From: Amoebidium appalachense
Taxonomy: Eukaryota; Ichthyosporea
Direction of reading: 5' to 3'
NCBI GenBank assembly: GCA_963693365.1
Contig: CAVNZM010000012.1
Coordinates: 8,184,001 to 8,248,000, forward strand
DNA: 64,000 nucleotides
The position numbers and the translations under genes were made by a program. The notes below the pieces were generated by a model. That model was not told where the DNA came from, did no database searches, and was given only the letters and a program-made list of their open reading frames with translations. Of the stretch, positions 34,262 through 55,044 are shown piece by piece (the first letter of the stretch is position 1; the number at the start of each line of letters is the position of its first letter).

Positions 34262-36124
34262 AACCCCAACTAATTGATTTCTCCTTGTAGTCTTTATGGT
34301 GTCTCGTAGAGAAAGTAAACCCTGATATATAGTCACCACCCGACATCTATGTACGTGATCATGATATACCGCTGAGGGGATATTCCGAGCAAACCCCCCC
34401 CCCCCATACCTGAGACTGGTTCTCTTTGCCTCGAGTAAACAGCGTAAACCCCTTTAGTGTCTCTCTCTTTCTGATCAAAGGAGACCGCGAGCAGTCCGAT
34501 CGCGAAGCCATCGTGCGAAGTTCAGTCTGTCTCCCATGACTCAAGGGTTCGATGTTCTTATTGAAAGTTTGATTCAACAAAACAATTTCTAACTGTTGAC
34601 TTGAATGATTGAAGTTGAATCGAGCGATCATCATTAATCACACCGGCATAAACATACAAACGATTCAGGCCATATCAAATCGTCGCAAATTATTTTGGTT
34701 ATGTGTTTCATTTGTCTTCGTCTCTGTACAGCATCCCACACAGTCACCCCATAGTGGACACCACATAATATATTAGTATCATGATCTCCGAAATATGGTG
34801 TAATGTGTGACCCCAAACAAATGGCCATATGGTTAAACTAGGGGGAGCCGCTGGCGGGCCGAGACAAAAATGTGGCGAGTCATCTGGAGGAATGTGATCG
34901 TTCGCTGGGGTTGAATTACGACTCAAAATCGTCGTATTTACGATTAAGCCCAGGGGGTAAATACGAGTAACGCTGAGAGGTGCTGTATTGGTTTTTCGTA
35001 GCAGTGAAATAGGCCACAGTAGTGTATGTTAGTGTGTTTCCATACAAAAATGTGTGCTTTCCCGGGTAAAAGGTGGTCAGGCCGTTATTTTGGATGCATT
35101 TTGGAACTCCAGAGTGGAATATGAAGCCCTGTTTTGTCTATCGGGGTGTGCAATTGCGAAGGGACACTGAAATGGAGTCAAACTTCATAATTGGAGGGGT
35201 CTGTACGAGTCATAAATGAGACAAACCCCACCAATACGATTTAGAAATTCTTTTTTTTTAAATTTACATAATACCTTTATTGATGTGCTCGTTAGAAATT
35301 CTGACAATACGATTGCGCGTAAGGTAAAACGGGTACCGCAGCCAAAACCCCACAAACTCTGATTGTTGGGCATAGAAACTTGGCCAAATTCTATGATCGG
35401 CTCTTTAGAACGAACTAAAGAACCACTTCTACTTAGAAAAAAGTCTCTGGTGTTCTAGGAAAAAAGTTGGTAAATAGAAATGCGCGAAATATTGCTATAA
35501 GCTTATAGGAGCGTCCGTCTTCATTGATAAAATAGGGGAAAATCGCTTGGGCTTAGGCCTACGTATACAGCAGCTCGCGACCGCCCGATCGCGAGGATTA
35601 TGATAAGATTGCGATTCCGAAAAGTTTCTCATTTTGACCATGAAGAAGGGGCTAGAGACCATATAATGCAGATAACGAATTTACGTGTCGCTTAATATTC
35701 TAACATTTTTATTGAGCACCTAAAGCCTCTTTACCATTGAGAAAAAGACTCAACATACTTTTAATGACTTTTGGCTATGACTTTCACAATAGATCCTGAT
35801 CACATTCCAATCTCGTTATCGGATCACTATAAACCCTAGGCTATTTTTAGTAAATACCTCAAATGTACATATCTCCACATTATGAGACTCGCGGATGCCG
35901 ATCTACCAAAAACTGAACTTAAAAAAATTCAATGCTTGGATGATATTTCATTAACGGTATGTTATTTTGAAAGGTGTGGCAGTGGAAGCAAATTTTTTAA
36001 TTAATTGTTTTACTATAGTAAATTCACACAACTGATTCGTCTTTTACACTCAATACTTAATTGATAAAGGTAGTTGCTGGTTTCTGTGTACAACAAAAAA
36101 TCTGTTTGTTCTTATGAGTCACTT
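34262..36124. other. Intergenic, no gene seen
   Basis: Mostly unique, AT-rich sequence between two LINE copies. A 45-bp segment at 34411-34455 (ACCTGAGACTGG...GTAAACCCC) recurs at 53746-53790. No convincing open frame. Confidence 0.5.
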
Positions 36125-38125
36125 GGGGTTTACACACTTTTTATTGCGTGGACATTGCCGGAGGCCCAGCCACATTCGACGGCCTACTGCGTTTTCCAGC
36201 ACAGCCAATCAAATGCAGCCAGTGACATATGTACATGCTAGGCAACAATGAGCGCCATCGTAGGATCTGACACCCCTATTACATATTATGGGTAAGCAGA
36301 TGCTAGCATCGGTAGCTCCGACAGAAAGTTAAGGCACCGGATCACAATATCATACTGTGCAGCATTAATAAGGTGATCTAGGATAGTCATCTTAAAACGG
36401 ATATATTGAGGAAGAGATGAAGAAAAGAGAATAAAACCGCCAATAACCTCCGGTTCTAATACATTAGCTAACAGGTTGCATTTATTGATAGATATGCAGC
36501 CGCGAGTAAACCGCCCCCCACACATATTACACATACGAGCAGGAGACACCAGAAACCGATTACACCGCCAAGCCATAATCATCTTTGCGTTTTTACACCA
36601 CACCACATTACGAATAAACGAATCTATGTATGAACGAGACTCTCTAACCGTATCCGCCATATAGGCTACTAGTAGTTGGTGTTTGTGCGGTCCTAACACC
36701 GGAAGGGACTCAACACGTAGAGTAAAAAGATATCTATCAGCCATAGACTTGAAACTATTCATATTCACACTATGATCTAGCCGTACCTCCGGGGGGGTCG
36801 CCAGCCATTCCACATAGCGCTCGGCAATGGGCAGAGACGATGGGGAAGGGAAGAGGTACAGGGGCGAATCCGGCGGGGATGCGTGTAGCCGGAAGAGCGG
36901 GTGGTCCGGGGCACAAGCGGACAGGCGGGTGATGTGCTCGTGAAATTTAAGGGCTAATTCGTGTACGCGTTGTGATGGTGGTGTGAGTGCGTAGAGAGAA
37001 TCAAAAAGGCGTCTAGGGATAGGTGTGGAAAGACCAGTGAGAAACATACAACAAGTTGTGTAATGGAAATCATCTAATGATTTGAGGACATTAGTAACAG
37101 TATCAGGGGGTGCCATAGCTAGTAAGGGCAACCCGTATTCCGACAAAGGGCGAATATATGTGCGAAATATACTAAGACGATTGTATAGGTGGACAGTATG
37201 AGAAAGAGAAGCAAGATACACATCCCGAAATAACCGAAGACACCTGCCTGCACTCTCCACCCGACGGTCGATCATCCGTTTGAAACATATGCCCCATTCG
37301 TCCACCGGAATCCCCAAATACTTGTATTCGATTGGGCGAGGGAGGGGACTGCCGAAAATACAAACGTCGTCCCATGCCGGTATCGATTTTGATAAAAGGG
37401 CACACTTTTTGACATTAATCTGCATATCGTTGCGCTGGCACCAATGTTCAACCACACGAATGTATTGCCGTAGTTCGAGAGGATCGGATGACATAAGCAC
37501 AATATCGTCGGCAAAAAAGAGGGCGGGAGGAGCCTGGGATGGCAACCCCCCGTCAATTTGTGCCGCAGAAAGAGTGTCGGCTAAATCATCAATATACAGG
37601 TTGAAAAGAAGAGGACTTAGCAGGGACCCTTGAAGTACCCCGCGCGTGCGGGTAAACCCTGGGGATAGCCGCCCATTAACCACCGCTCGTCCGCGTGTAA
37701 ACGTAAACATAGCTTCCAGTAGCCGACCCATTTGGAATGGGACACCGCGAGTGGCTAACTTGGCCCACAGGCGAGGGAGGTCGACCGTGTCGTACGCGTT
37801 CTTAAAATCGATAAATACGAGGTGCTCGGTATCACTTTGAGTTGCATTATGTAGAGTGAGGATTTGTGCGTAACATGAGTGTCGATGCCGAAACGCCGCC
37901 TGAAGAGGGCTCAGCTGGGAAGCCTGCTTAAGGGTGGGGTTACGGGAAAAGGCCTGTAAAAGGCCACTTTCGAATAATCGGCGAAAAACGGACGTAAGGG
38001 TGATAGGGCGAAATTCGTGGATGGGACCCTGTGCAACCGTTTTCTTGATGGGAAACACTAAGGTGGCTAGCCACTCCGAGGGCACTTTACCGACATCAGA
38101 ATACCAGTCACTTATTTGCCAAGTC
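36125..38125 (-). mobile_element. Non-LTR retrotransposon with 599-codon reverse transcriptase frame
   Basis: Frame 38085-36286 is open from just after an in-frame TAG near 38120 and has no ATG at its start, so the N-terminus (and any endonuclease) is missing by 5' truncation. Residue positions: FRPITL (25-30), motif A FIDFKNAYD (91-99), motif B GVLQGSLLSPLLFNLYIDDL (149-168), catalytic FADD (191-194), motif D INVKKC (223-228), YKYLGIPV after it. After the thumb comes a C-terminal domain with WRCNRF and CNMCGGRFTRGC, then HLINAAQYDIVIRCLNFL. The 3' UTR ends GCAATAAAAAGTGTGTAAACCCC. Frame is intact over its whole length, suggesting a young copy. Truncated relatives lie at 15120 and 32828. Confidence 0.9.
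36286..38085 (-). CDS. Reverse transcriptase (LINE ORF, N-terminally truncated)
   Basis: 599 codons with all core reverse transcriptase motifs (catalytic Asp in FIDF and FADD). It would copy element RNA into DNA at a nicked target. The frame begins at GTG (38085) and can be extended upstream only to about 38120. No RNase H motif is evident after the thumb; instead there is a Cys-containing C-terminal domain shared with the other LINE copies of this window. Confidence 0.9.
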   Translation of the reverse strand: MPSEWLATLVFPIKKTVAQGPIHEFRPITLTSVFRRLFESGLLQAFSRNPTLKQASQLSPLQAAFRHRHSCYAQILTLHNATQSDTEHLVFIDFKNAYDTVDLPRLWAKLATRGVPFQMGRLLEAMFTFTRGRAVVNGRLSPGFTRTRGVLQGSLLSPLLFNLYIDDLADTLSAAQIDGGLPSQAPPALFFADDIVLMSSDPLELRQYIRVVEHWCQRNDMQINVKKCALLSKSIPAWDDVCIFGSPLPRPIEYKYLGIPVDEWGICFKRMIDRRVESAGRCLRLFRDVYLASLSHTVHLYNRLSIFRTYIRPLSEYGLPLLAMAPPDTVTNVLKSLDDFHYTTCCMFLTGLSTPIPRRLFDSLYALTPPSQRVHELALKFHEHITRLSACAPDHPLFRLHASPPDSPLYLFPSPSSLPIAERYVEWLATPPEVRLDHSVNMNSFKSMADRYLFTLRVESLPVLGPHKHQLLVAYMADTVRESRSYIDSFIRNVVWCKNAKMIMAWRCNRFLVSPARMCNMCGGRFTRGCISINKCNLLANVLEPEVIGGFILFSSSLPQYIRFKMTILDHLINAAQYDIVIRCLNFLSELPMLASAYP

Positions 38126-38504
38126 TAACATGATCGATTTAGTTCAAATGCTTTGAGGAATACCACTTTATAAATCAACCCGGTGAATCGTGATGCAGTG
38201 ACACCCATCGAGGCGTTCCAGTACAGTGATTGGATATAGAAATCAGAGTTTATCCTCCATTCAAAGCGAGTAGATGCAATAAAACCAACATAAACCCTAT
38301 AACAAAGTTATGCATTTGCGACCTGCAAGTATGCACAATCGGAACCGTGAATGCATGCTCATGTGCACGCTTATCAGATTTCGCACGATCTTCTTCGTTG
38401 CGGGAGCGTTCCAATCTTGGTTGGAAATATGAACAAATATTTTTGCTACCGGACACAGTATTTCAGCCGGTTGTAATATCCAAATTGGATACAAAATGTT
38501 CTGT

Positions 38505-38645
38505 GAATGCTTAGATTACGCAAAACAATTGCAAACCTCGAGTCCTCCCGACACGTGCGGGCCCGCGGTGTGTGAATGCTTAGATTACGCAAAACAATTG
38601 CAAACCCCGAGTCCTCCCGACACGTGAGGGCCCGCGGTGCACTAT
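38505..38645. repeat. Two tandem 69-bp units
   Basis: GTGAATGCTTAGATTACGCA ... CACGTG(C/A)GGGCCCGCGGTG twice in a row with only two or so differences. Confidence 0.9.
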
Positions 38646-39058
38646 GACACATACTTTTTTTTCAAGTTGTATTTGGTATTTTTCGCCTTGAAAGCGTTTG
38701 CAAAATGATCAAATATAATTTGGGGTTGGCATCGACGTGTTCATACAGCTTTTTGTGCATTCAAAGTGGGCCTCGGCAATGACCCATTTCCGGAATCGGT
38801 CCCAGGGTTACAGGAGTACTCCATTGGTATTAAATATGTTTATATTATGATTTACTACGGTAGGTCCGCATTCATAATAGGGCATTTCATGCAATTAAAG
38901 TTGGCCCCGGCCACATTTCTTGAATTTGGGGCCCCAAAAAACACATTCAGGGGCCATGGGCTTATGAGAATTCAGACATTCATTTTGCTATTTGTTTTCT
39001 AAACTCCGAATGTATTTTTTAAACATTCTGGTACCAGTTACAGGCACCTGCACATATT

Positions 39059-39060
<2 letters not shown>

Positions 39061-39124
<64 letters not shown>
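39061..39124. repeat. Poly(G) run of about 60 bases next to a repeated segment
   Basis: Followed on + by a segment with CGGCACCAAGGCCAACAG; the same arrangement (poly(G), then CGGCACCAAGGCCAACAGGC) occurs at 40877-41010. Confidence 0.85.
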
Positions 39125-39125
<1 letters not shown>

Positions 39126-39322
39126 TGTGCATGTAGGTGAGCTGTGATGAGTTGTCGGCACCAAGGCCAACAGTACTTCCACCCAACAAGATATACATGT
39201 AAAAAAAATCGAGGTTACACTTACAACATACAAATCATATGTGGAGATATAACTTATCAGGCATACATCATATGTGGAGATATAATTTTAAAAAAAAAAA
39301 AATTTTCCAAAGTACACCGGCC

Positions 39323-40209
39323 CTAGCCTACATTCTGACACCGTATTACATTTTTGTCCAGATAATCCATACACTTTTGGAATAGTAGAAATTCGCCAGA
39401 GTTAAGTATGAAATCAAGCACAGTAAAATTCGGTAGGTCTTTCACTGTCTGTGGCATATTGTGTGTGAGCCCGGGTAAATCGGATGTGTATGTCTGGAGG
39501 AATACAGGTTGAGAACAAACCACATTTTTGGGGACATGTTCGTTTAAAATGGTGTGGTGTGTTGTTTGGTGTAGGGCATACATATGTGAAAACTTTGTAT
39601 TTGTTACATCTCCACTGTAAAGCTTTCACACAACAAGAAAACGCCGTCGGCAACTCATATACAAACTGGTCTATTAGAAATTTACCCACACGCTCACTAT
39701 TGTACATATATCTGGGGAGCAATTCCCTACCCTTTGCATAATAATTCACACAAGTACTGTTCTGAACGCTAGTTATACAAGAAACGATCCACTAGTACTA
39801 AACACAGCCTCGGTAAGTGCGAGCTATCATCTGGTCTATCTTCCGCCGGAATAGCACGCCACGTAAAGTACTCCTTCACAATCGATAGGGATTGGTACTC
39901 GGGGAAAAGAGGATGTGTGGATTGGGATTGCAGGGGGGAAGAGAGGGGAAGAGCAGAAGGGGAGAGGACGGGATCAGAAAGAGAAAAAAGAGGAGAGGAC
40001 GGGAATAAAGCTTTGAGGCTAAACAGATCACTATGATGTAAATGAAATTTAAGCGCGAGGGGAGTAAGTCGGGCACGAGCACGCAGCAAACCAAATACAG
40101 ACAAAACAGTAGTAGTAGAAGCTTTACCACAATCTTTACTAAGAAACGACGGGGATATAAGTTTCAAAATTGGCGATATCTTCGTTATTAAGAAGTGATG
40201 ACGCCACAA
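39323..40209 (-). mobile_element. Degenerate 5'-truncated LINE copy (C-terminal domain)
   Basis: Three adjoining frames (40209-39769, 39749-39414, 39583-39323) together give the same C-terminal region as the other LINEs: LALKFH, a Pro/Ser linker, KALQWRCNKYKVFTYVCPTP, FKRTCPQKC and FTVLDFILNSGEFLLFQKCM. Frameshifts separate them. The 5' break is at about 40200. Confidence 0.75.
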
Positions 40210-40874
40210 GCCCCCTAAAAGCCACCAAAAATGACGTCATAACTGCGTCACTGTTGCTAAAAATAATAACCCACGGTTTATACCTGCCATATATGGTAGT
40301 TCCGCGAAAATATGAAAACTTTACGTTTTCAGACCGTGCTGCTGCACATTGTAATGTGTGACAATAGACATGTGTATGAGAAAAAAGACGACGTGGAAAA
40401 AGCAGTATTTAGGTCTTTATGAGACCCAGCCCTTCAGGGCTGTACAGTATACGGCACGACCGGGTACAGTTCGATCCTAGCTGGCCGTGGCTGAAAAAAA
40501 AAAATTGAATTTTATTTCTTTCAACTCCAAAAATATCCCACAACAGCTCTCGTCGAGATATGTCGATTGCACCAAGACACGTCTAAAGTTTATATGTCGG
40601 TACGTCTAAAGTTTATATGTCGGTATTCGAGAAACATGCTTGCAAAAATCGATGACGTCACAAGCCTCCTAAATGGTCCGAAATTTTCTCAATGAGAAAT
40701 TTTCAACTTTTTTGAAGTATCGAGACGTCAGTTTGTAGCCCTTGATGAGACACATCGAAAAAGCTGTCTTTTACCCGAATGGGATAGACGGCGGGTAAGT
40801 TATTGGATCGCGAAATTTATAGGATCTATTTTTTCGGATGGGTCAATCTACGATGTCCGACACCATATATAAAT

Positions 40875-40910
<36 letters not shown>

Positions 40911-41115
40911 TTGTGCTGTTTATTATCAACATACAGGCTTGAGGTCGTGATAAGATCCCGGCACCAAGGCCAACAGGCACTCCAACCAACGGGTTACATG
41001 ATATTCGGGGATAACGTGCTAACCGAGATATGAGCATACTAAATTTGAAGCCGGGATTTCATGCTAAATTTGCGACACCGAGATATGCTTATAAATCAGC
41101 CCATACAAGCTTCTT
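40210..41115. other. Intergenic, repeats only
   Basis: Unique AT-rich sequence, a short duplicated GTACGTCTAAAGTTTATATG-like unit near 40580-40625, and a poly(G) run at 40877-40909 with the shared CGGCACCAAGGCC segment. No gene recognised. Confidence 0.5.
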
Positions 41116-41116
41116 A

Positions 41117-41640
41117 TACATCGGGACTTCACTTTCACTTCGAAGTCTTAGCTGTCACGACAACTTTTTTCCCCGATTCTTCACCATGGCAGGTATATAA
41201 AGGCTTTCGTTTCTTCTTTTTGTGGTGGGAGGGACTCGGAGTCCCACTCAGGGGAACGTGACTGCAGCGTGTGTGTGGTGTGGCCTGGTGTATTCCTACT
41301 AGTACTGCTGTGAGAGTGTGGGGGCATCTCCCTTTCGCGGAGTTTCTCGCTTAAAAAGTGGTTTCTTCAACGCCTGGTGGTCCACTGCAACCTATGGTAA
41401 CTTCTACACGCTGTCTACGCTTCAACGCGACCCATTGGCGCCATGGGCTGCTGCAACTTCTTCAGCTACTTCGGCGCTGCGTGAGTGGAGGGGCGGCTAC
41501 TTGGTCGTCGGGGAGCTTTCCAAGTGACTGCCAGTCCTTAGCCTCCAGTCGTATGGCAATGACCGGGTTAAACTTTGCTTGCATGCATTCGGTAATTGTG
41601 TTTTTCTGTGTGTCCAGTGCCACAACTAGGCCATCTTATC
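41117..41640 (+). repeat. Copy of TATA-monomer plus body element (3' truncated)
   Basis: One monomer with TATATAAAGG at about 41194-41203, then the body up to CCACAACTAGGCC, where similarity stops. A two-base length difference relative to the 20-kb copy shifts the body's frame, arguing against coding. Confidence 0.8.
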
Positions 41641-41754
41641 AGACAGTCACACATATGTCCACATGCGCACGGGGCACGCGCGCGGGCGCCATGTAATACA
41701 CTGTGGCACACGTGACACTGTGACACTCACCTTGTCACACACAATTTTAGCCCA

Positions 41755-42250
41755 CACAGACACACACACACACACACACACATGGTGACAAGTGCATGAC
41801 ACACACAAACACACACACGCTCATGTGCACGCCAGCCCTCCCGCACACACACACACACACACATGTGCACACACACACACATGTGCACACACAGACACAC
41901 ACACACACAGACACACACACGTGCACACGTGTGCCGATCGTCATCGGCTGAAAACTTTCTGATATTAAAATCTGTGGGTATGGACAATCGATTGACCTGG
42001 TGCACTAACACGAGGGAGAAAACCAATGGCACATGTACATGTACATGTCCGGGCTGTGTGTGACTCCGTTTTTGAGTTTGTGGAACTGAGAGCGCTTTAA
42101 AAAATTTGCAACGTGGTGGGGTTGCAATGGTAGCCTGGGACATACGGGATTCGGGGGGTTTGGAGGGGTTGGTGGGTGGGGTGAGTGTGTGTGGGTGTGT
42201 GTGTGTGTTTGGGGGGGGGGGGGGGGGGGGGAGTGTGTCTGTGACGTGTC

Positions 42251-42296
<46 letters not shown>

Positions 42297-42388
42297 TGTG
42301 TGCGTGTGCGTGTATGTGTGTGAGTGTGTGTGTGTGTGCGTGTAGTATCATGTTGCCGAACCGTGTGTGTGTGTGTGTGTGTGTCACA

Positions 42389-42427
<39 letters not shown>

Positions 42428-42500
42428 CGTACTGTATGTGTGTGTGCAATTACAAATGTGTGCGCGCGCTCGAGTGTGCGTGTGCGTGCGCATATCCTTG
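41755..42500. repeat. (CA)n and (TG)n repeats
   Basis: Interrupted (CA)n at 41755-41930 and (TG)n at 42255-42500 with a poly(G) run at 42210-42230. Nothing else recognised. Confidence 0.85.
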
Positions 42501-42599
42501 TGCGTCTGTGTACATTTGTCGACATTGGCTGCCGTGGCCATGGTTGCACGTGACCGATGATTTGCACCCTAGGTCCGAGGCGAATGATCCACTCTAAAT

Positions 42600-43360
42600 T
42601 TAAATGAACTGGTGGTGGCCCAATAATGCAACTTGGTGTTGTCGAGGGGTAAGGGCCGGGAGCGGCAGACTATTTAAACGCGGAAACAGTCGATGGCCCC
42701 GTGATAAGAAGGCTGGGGCGCCGGTAGCTGCAGCCGATTCGGTAAGCAGGGGAATGCCTAGGAGCCGGGAGGGCCTGTGGTACCGTAGCACCGTGACACT
42801 CAGTCCCATGGGAGCGGGGAGATTCCTTTCTAAATCCTAGTTTTCGATCGCGATCGTCTTGATCAATTAACGATTATGATTTTGGCGCCAACTTGAAAAT
42901 CACCGCCCTCAAGCCCCACTTGACGAGTTGTCGCGCTCCTACACAGTCAGTACGATTATCAACATCGACAACACCGTGGCAACACCGTGGCATGAACGAG
43001 CGTTAATGCTAACACTTGATTCAGTCTTTAGTAACGTGCAATAATCAGTATATGCCTGATTGGGCATGCTTGCCCTAAGGCAATAACGCACATTTGTGAA
43101 TCTAAGGCATAACGAAGACAATACTTCCGGTGTACACACCAAAGCAAAAACATAAGATTGAGGTTGTTATTTTATTGCAGCGCCATCACAAGAAAGGAAG
43201 TTTTTCTGAAGTGATAACATCTTTTTTCGAAGCGGCATTATAAGGCATATAGACAGATAATTACACGTAGTACGCAAGGTAGTCCCTGGTTTGCTGGGCG
43301 ACTTTCTGGAAAATGGCAGGTATAAAGCCCCTGACGGATTTATACGGCCTGTGTTCATGG
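42600..43360. other. Intergenic, nothing recognised
   Basis: Higher-complexity sequence without a convincing gene on either strand. Confidence 0.4.
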
Positions 43361-43394
43361 TAACTTGTGGCTCGAGCGTTTATCGGATTTAGAG

Positions 43395-43850
43395 CCCAAG
43401 ATACCCCCCTCCCCGCCCCCCCCTCCCCCCCCCCCCCCCCTCCCCCCTGCTGCCCCACCCCTCCCTCCCTCCCTCCCTTCCTCCCCCCCTCCCCCCCCCC
43501 CCCCCTCTCCCTCCCTCCCTCCCTCCCTCCCTCCCTCCCTCCCTCCCTCCCTCCCTCCCTCCCTCCCCCCCCCCCCCCCCCTTCCCACTCCCTCCCTCCC
43601 TCCCTCCCTCCCTCCCTCCCTCCCTCCCTCCCTCCCTCCCTCCCTCCCTCCCCCCCTCCCCCCCTTCCCCTTCCGTCCCTTCCTCCCTCCCTCCCTCCCT
43701 CCCTCCCCCTTCCTCCCGCCCTCCTTTTCTCACCCCCAAACCCTCTACTTCTCTCTCTATCCCCCCCCCCCCCCCCCCCCCCCCTTTTCTCTCACGCTTT
43801 GTTCAACCCAACTGCCTCCCCCCCCCCCCCCCCCCCCCCCCCGATTTTTC
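43395..43850. repeat. (CCCT)n/poly(C) pyrimidine array
   Basis: Long (CCCT)n runs with poly(C) interruptions; frames rich in Pro, Ser and Leu here are artefacts. Confidence 0.95.
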
Positions 43851-44492
43851 CCCCACACACGCATTCCTCCACCTCTTCCCCTTCTGGTCGATCCTCACAA
43901 CACCACCATAGTCAACTCCCCTCACCCCCCCCACAACGCCCTTCTCTCCCCTGTGTGCTTCACTAAGATGTCTATAACATTGCCCCTTTGTTAATTCGTG
44001 CTGTTCGTGCTGGAATTTCACTTCTGTAACCTTTTGTATCCACGTATGTGGAGCAATCTGCAACTCTCAGGCATAGCTGTCATGTTGTGGTAGTGCAGCC
44101 CAAAAAAAAAGAATCTACACCCTTGCTGTTGGTGTGACTTGGTATGTTTTACTGTCTGATGATGTTGTTCCCTCTCAGCTTCGCCCAGTTTTGGAGACTC
44201 TTGACTTTTAATGTTCCACCTTTAAAAAACAATCCCTTTCCTCCAAGTGCCACCCCCCCTCCCCCCAACCCTGTTGCCTCCCCTTCACTTAAACCCCTCT
44301 CACATCTCCTCCCCCCCTCCCCCCCCCTCCTCCTTCTCTTTCCCGGGTCATCCCTCCCTCCCACTTACTCCTTCCCCCCCTCTCTTCCATCTTACGTTAT
44401 GAAATAAACCCTCCGCCCCCCTGTTGTTACATTGCCCCCCTTCCCTCCCCATCCCCCCCACCTCACACATAATTCCTTTCACCTTCCATCAG

Positions 44493-53549
<9,057 letters not shown>

Positions 53550-53869
53550 CGAAACGTGCACATACCCCTCGACCTCGTGTATCCACACATATTTTGTGTG
53601 CGCAAATGGTTTATACAGTCTATACTTTGGGAATGTTACACACTGCCCATTCTATCTACACAGAAACGCAACACCAACACACAGACATGCAACCCAAAAG
53701 TTTAATCCCGGCTGGTCCTGGGTTACTTTTTAAAAAAACCCCACACCTGAGACTGGTCTTTCTTTGCCTCGAGTAAACAGCGTAAACCCCCATTCCATGT
53801 ATCCATTCAAGCCCCCAGATAACATGTATATTAAATACCTTTAGGGGTACATGGTTTAAAACCCAATCA

Positions 53870-54133
53870 CTGCCCCCCCCCCCCCCCCCCCCCCCCCTCC
53901 CCCTCCCCCCTTCCCCCGCCCGATCCCTACCTCTCACCCTTCTTGTGTCTCTCCTAGGGTTCGTTTTAAAACCAGCAGCAGAAAGTACTGCTGGTGTTGC
54001 ATATATAATTTTAACTTGATGCCTGTGTACATCTTCCAAGTGATAACTTGATCATCACTAGTCAAGCGGCCTAGTTATGGGCTTCGTGTAAACCCCATGG
54101 GCTTCCCGTGTACGTTAGTTTATATTGATATAG

Positions 54134-54168
<35 letters not shown>

Positions 54169-54190
54169 TTCCGGGCAACAACGACGCATG

Positions 54191-54243
<53 letters not shown>

Positions 54244-54990
54244 TGACCCCACACAACACACATACAGACATACGTGCATACGTCACAGACTAACCTACGT
54301 GCACACACACACACACCATACACGTGTATTCCTTCATCAAACTATAATTGTGTATCATCGTTTTAAAACACCAGCCTCTTGTTGAAGCAATAATAAGTAT
54401 GCCTTTGTGCACGAATAGAAACAACCGAACTAGTAGCTACGTTAATCAGCAAAATAATAAAAACAAGCTACATGCTTTGAGTGTAGTCAAAACCTCTTCT
54501 GAGTTTGTACATACTGCGACAATCCGAGTGCGTGTGCATGCATGCATATATGCATACATGCACGGAGACATCAAGTTAAAGTTTCCGGCCAGCCACAGCT
54601 GAGTTCGGACGAAAGGTCGTATCCTTAGAATAGATTTCTACATTTAATGAATTACACATCAGAGAAAGTCACTCTCGTCATAAAGGCCCAAAGACCGTAT
54701 TATAATTGTCAGCCATGGGCCAGCCATTGTTTTCTGGAACATCGGCCGTCCCACTCTATCAAAGTGCAAGTAAATTCAAAACTTTCGGTAAAATCCACAT
54801 TCACAGTCACTTTCCTCCATACAGAACAAGTATAATATTTTAACGGCCCACACAAAATATGCGACCAACTGCAATTTTGCTATTTGGCAAGATTAAAAAG
54901 CGGTCATACATCCATACATCACGCTGTGGCACACATGCACATTCAACATCGCCTTAGTTCTACAATCAAACATGTCCTTCCAAAGATGTT
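53870..54990. other. Intergenic, no gene seen
   Basis: Poly(C) runs near 53873-53900 and 54137-54168, (CA)n near 54205-54241, otherwise unique sequence between two convergent genes. No convincing frame or RNA gene. Confidence 0.5.
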
Positions 54991-55044
54991 CAACTTTCCC
55001 AGACATTGTCAAGGAAAACAAAAGGTCGTGCGTCTCCATACATA

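Noticed and set aside
36286-38085. Viral or retroviral polymerase
   Set aside because: Motif order, lack of protease/integrase/RNase H and 5'-truncated copies with a shared 3' end indicate a non-LTR retrotransposon.
43365-43994. Proline-rich 200-codon frames
   Set aside because: Arise from (CCCT)n and poly(C); several frames are open at once.
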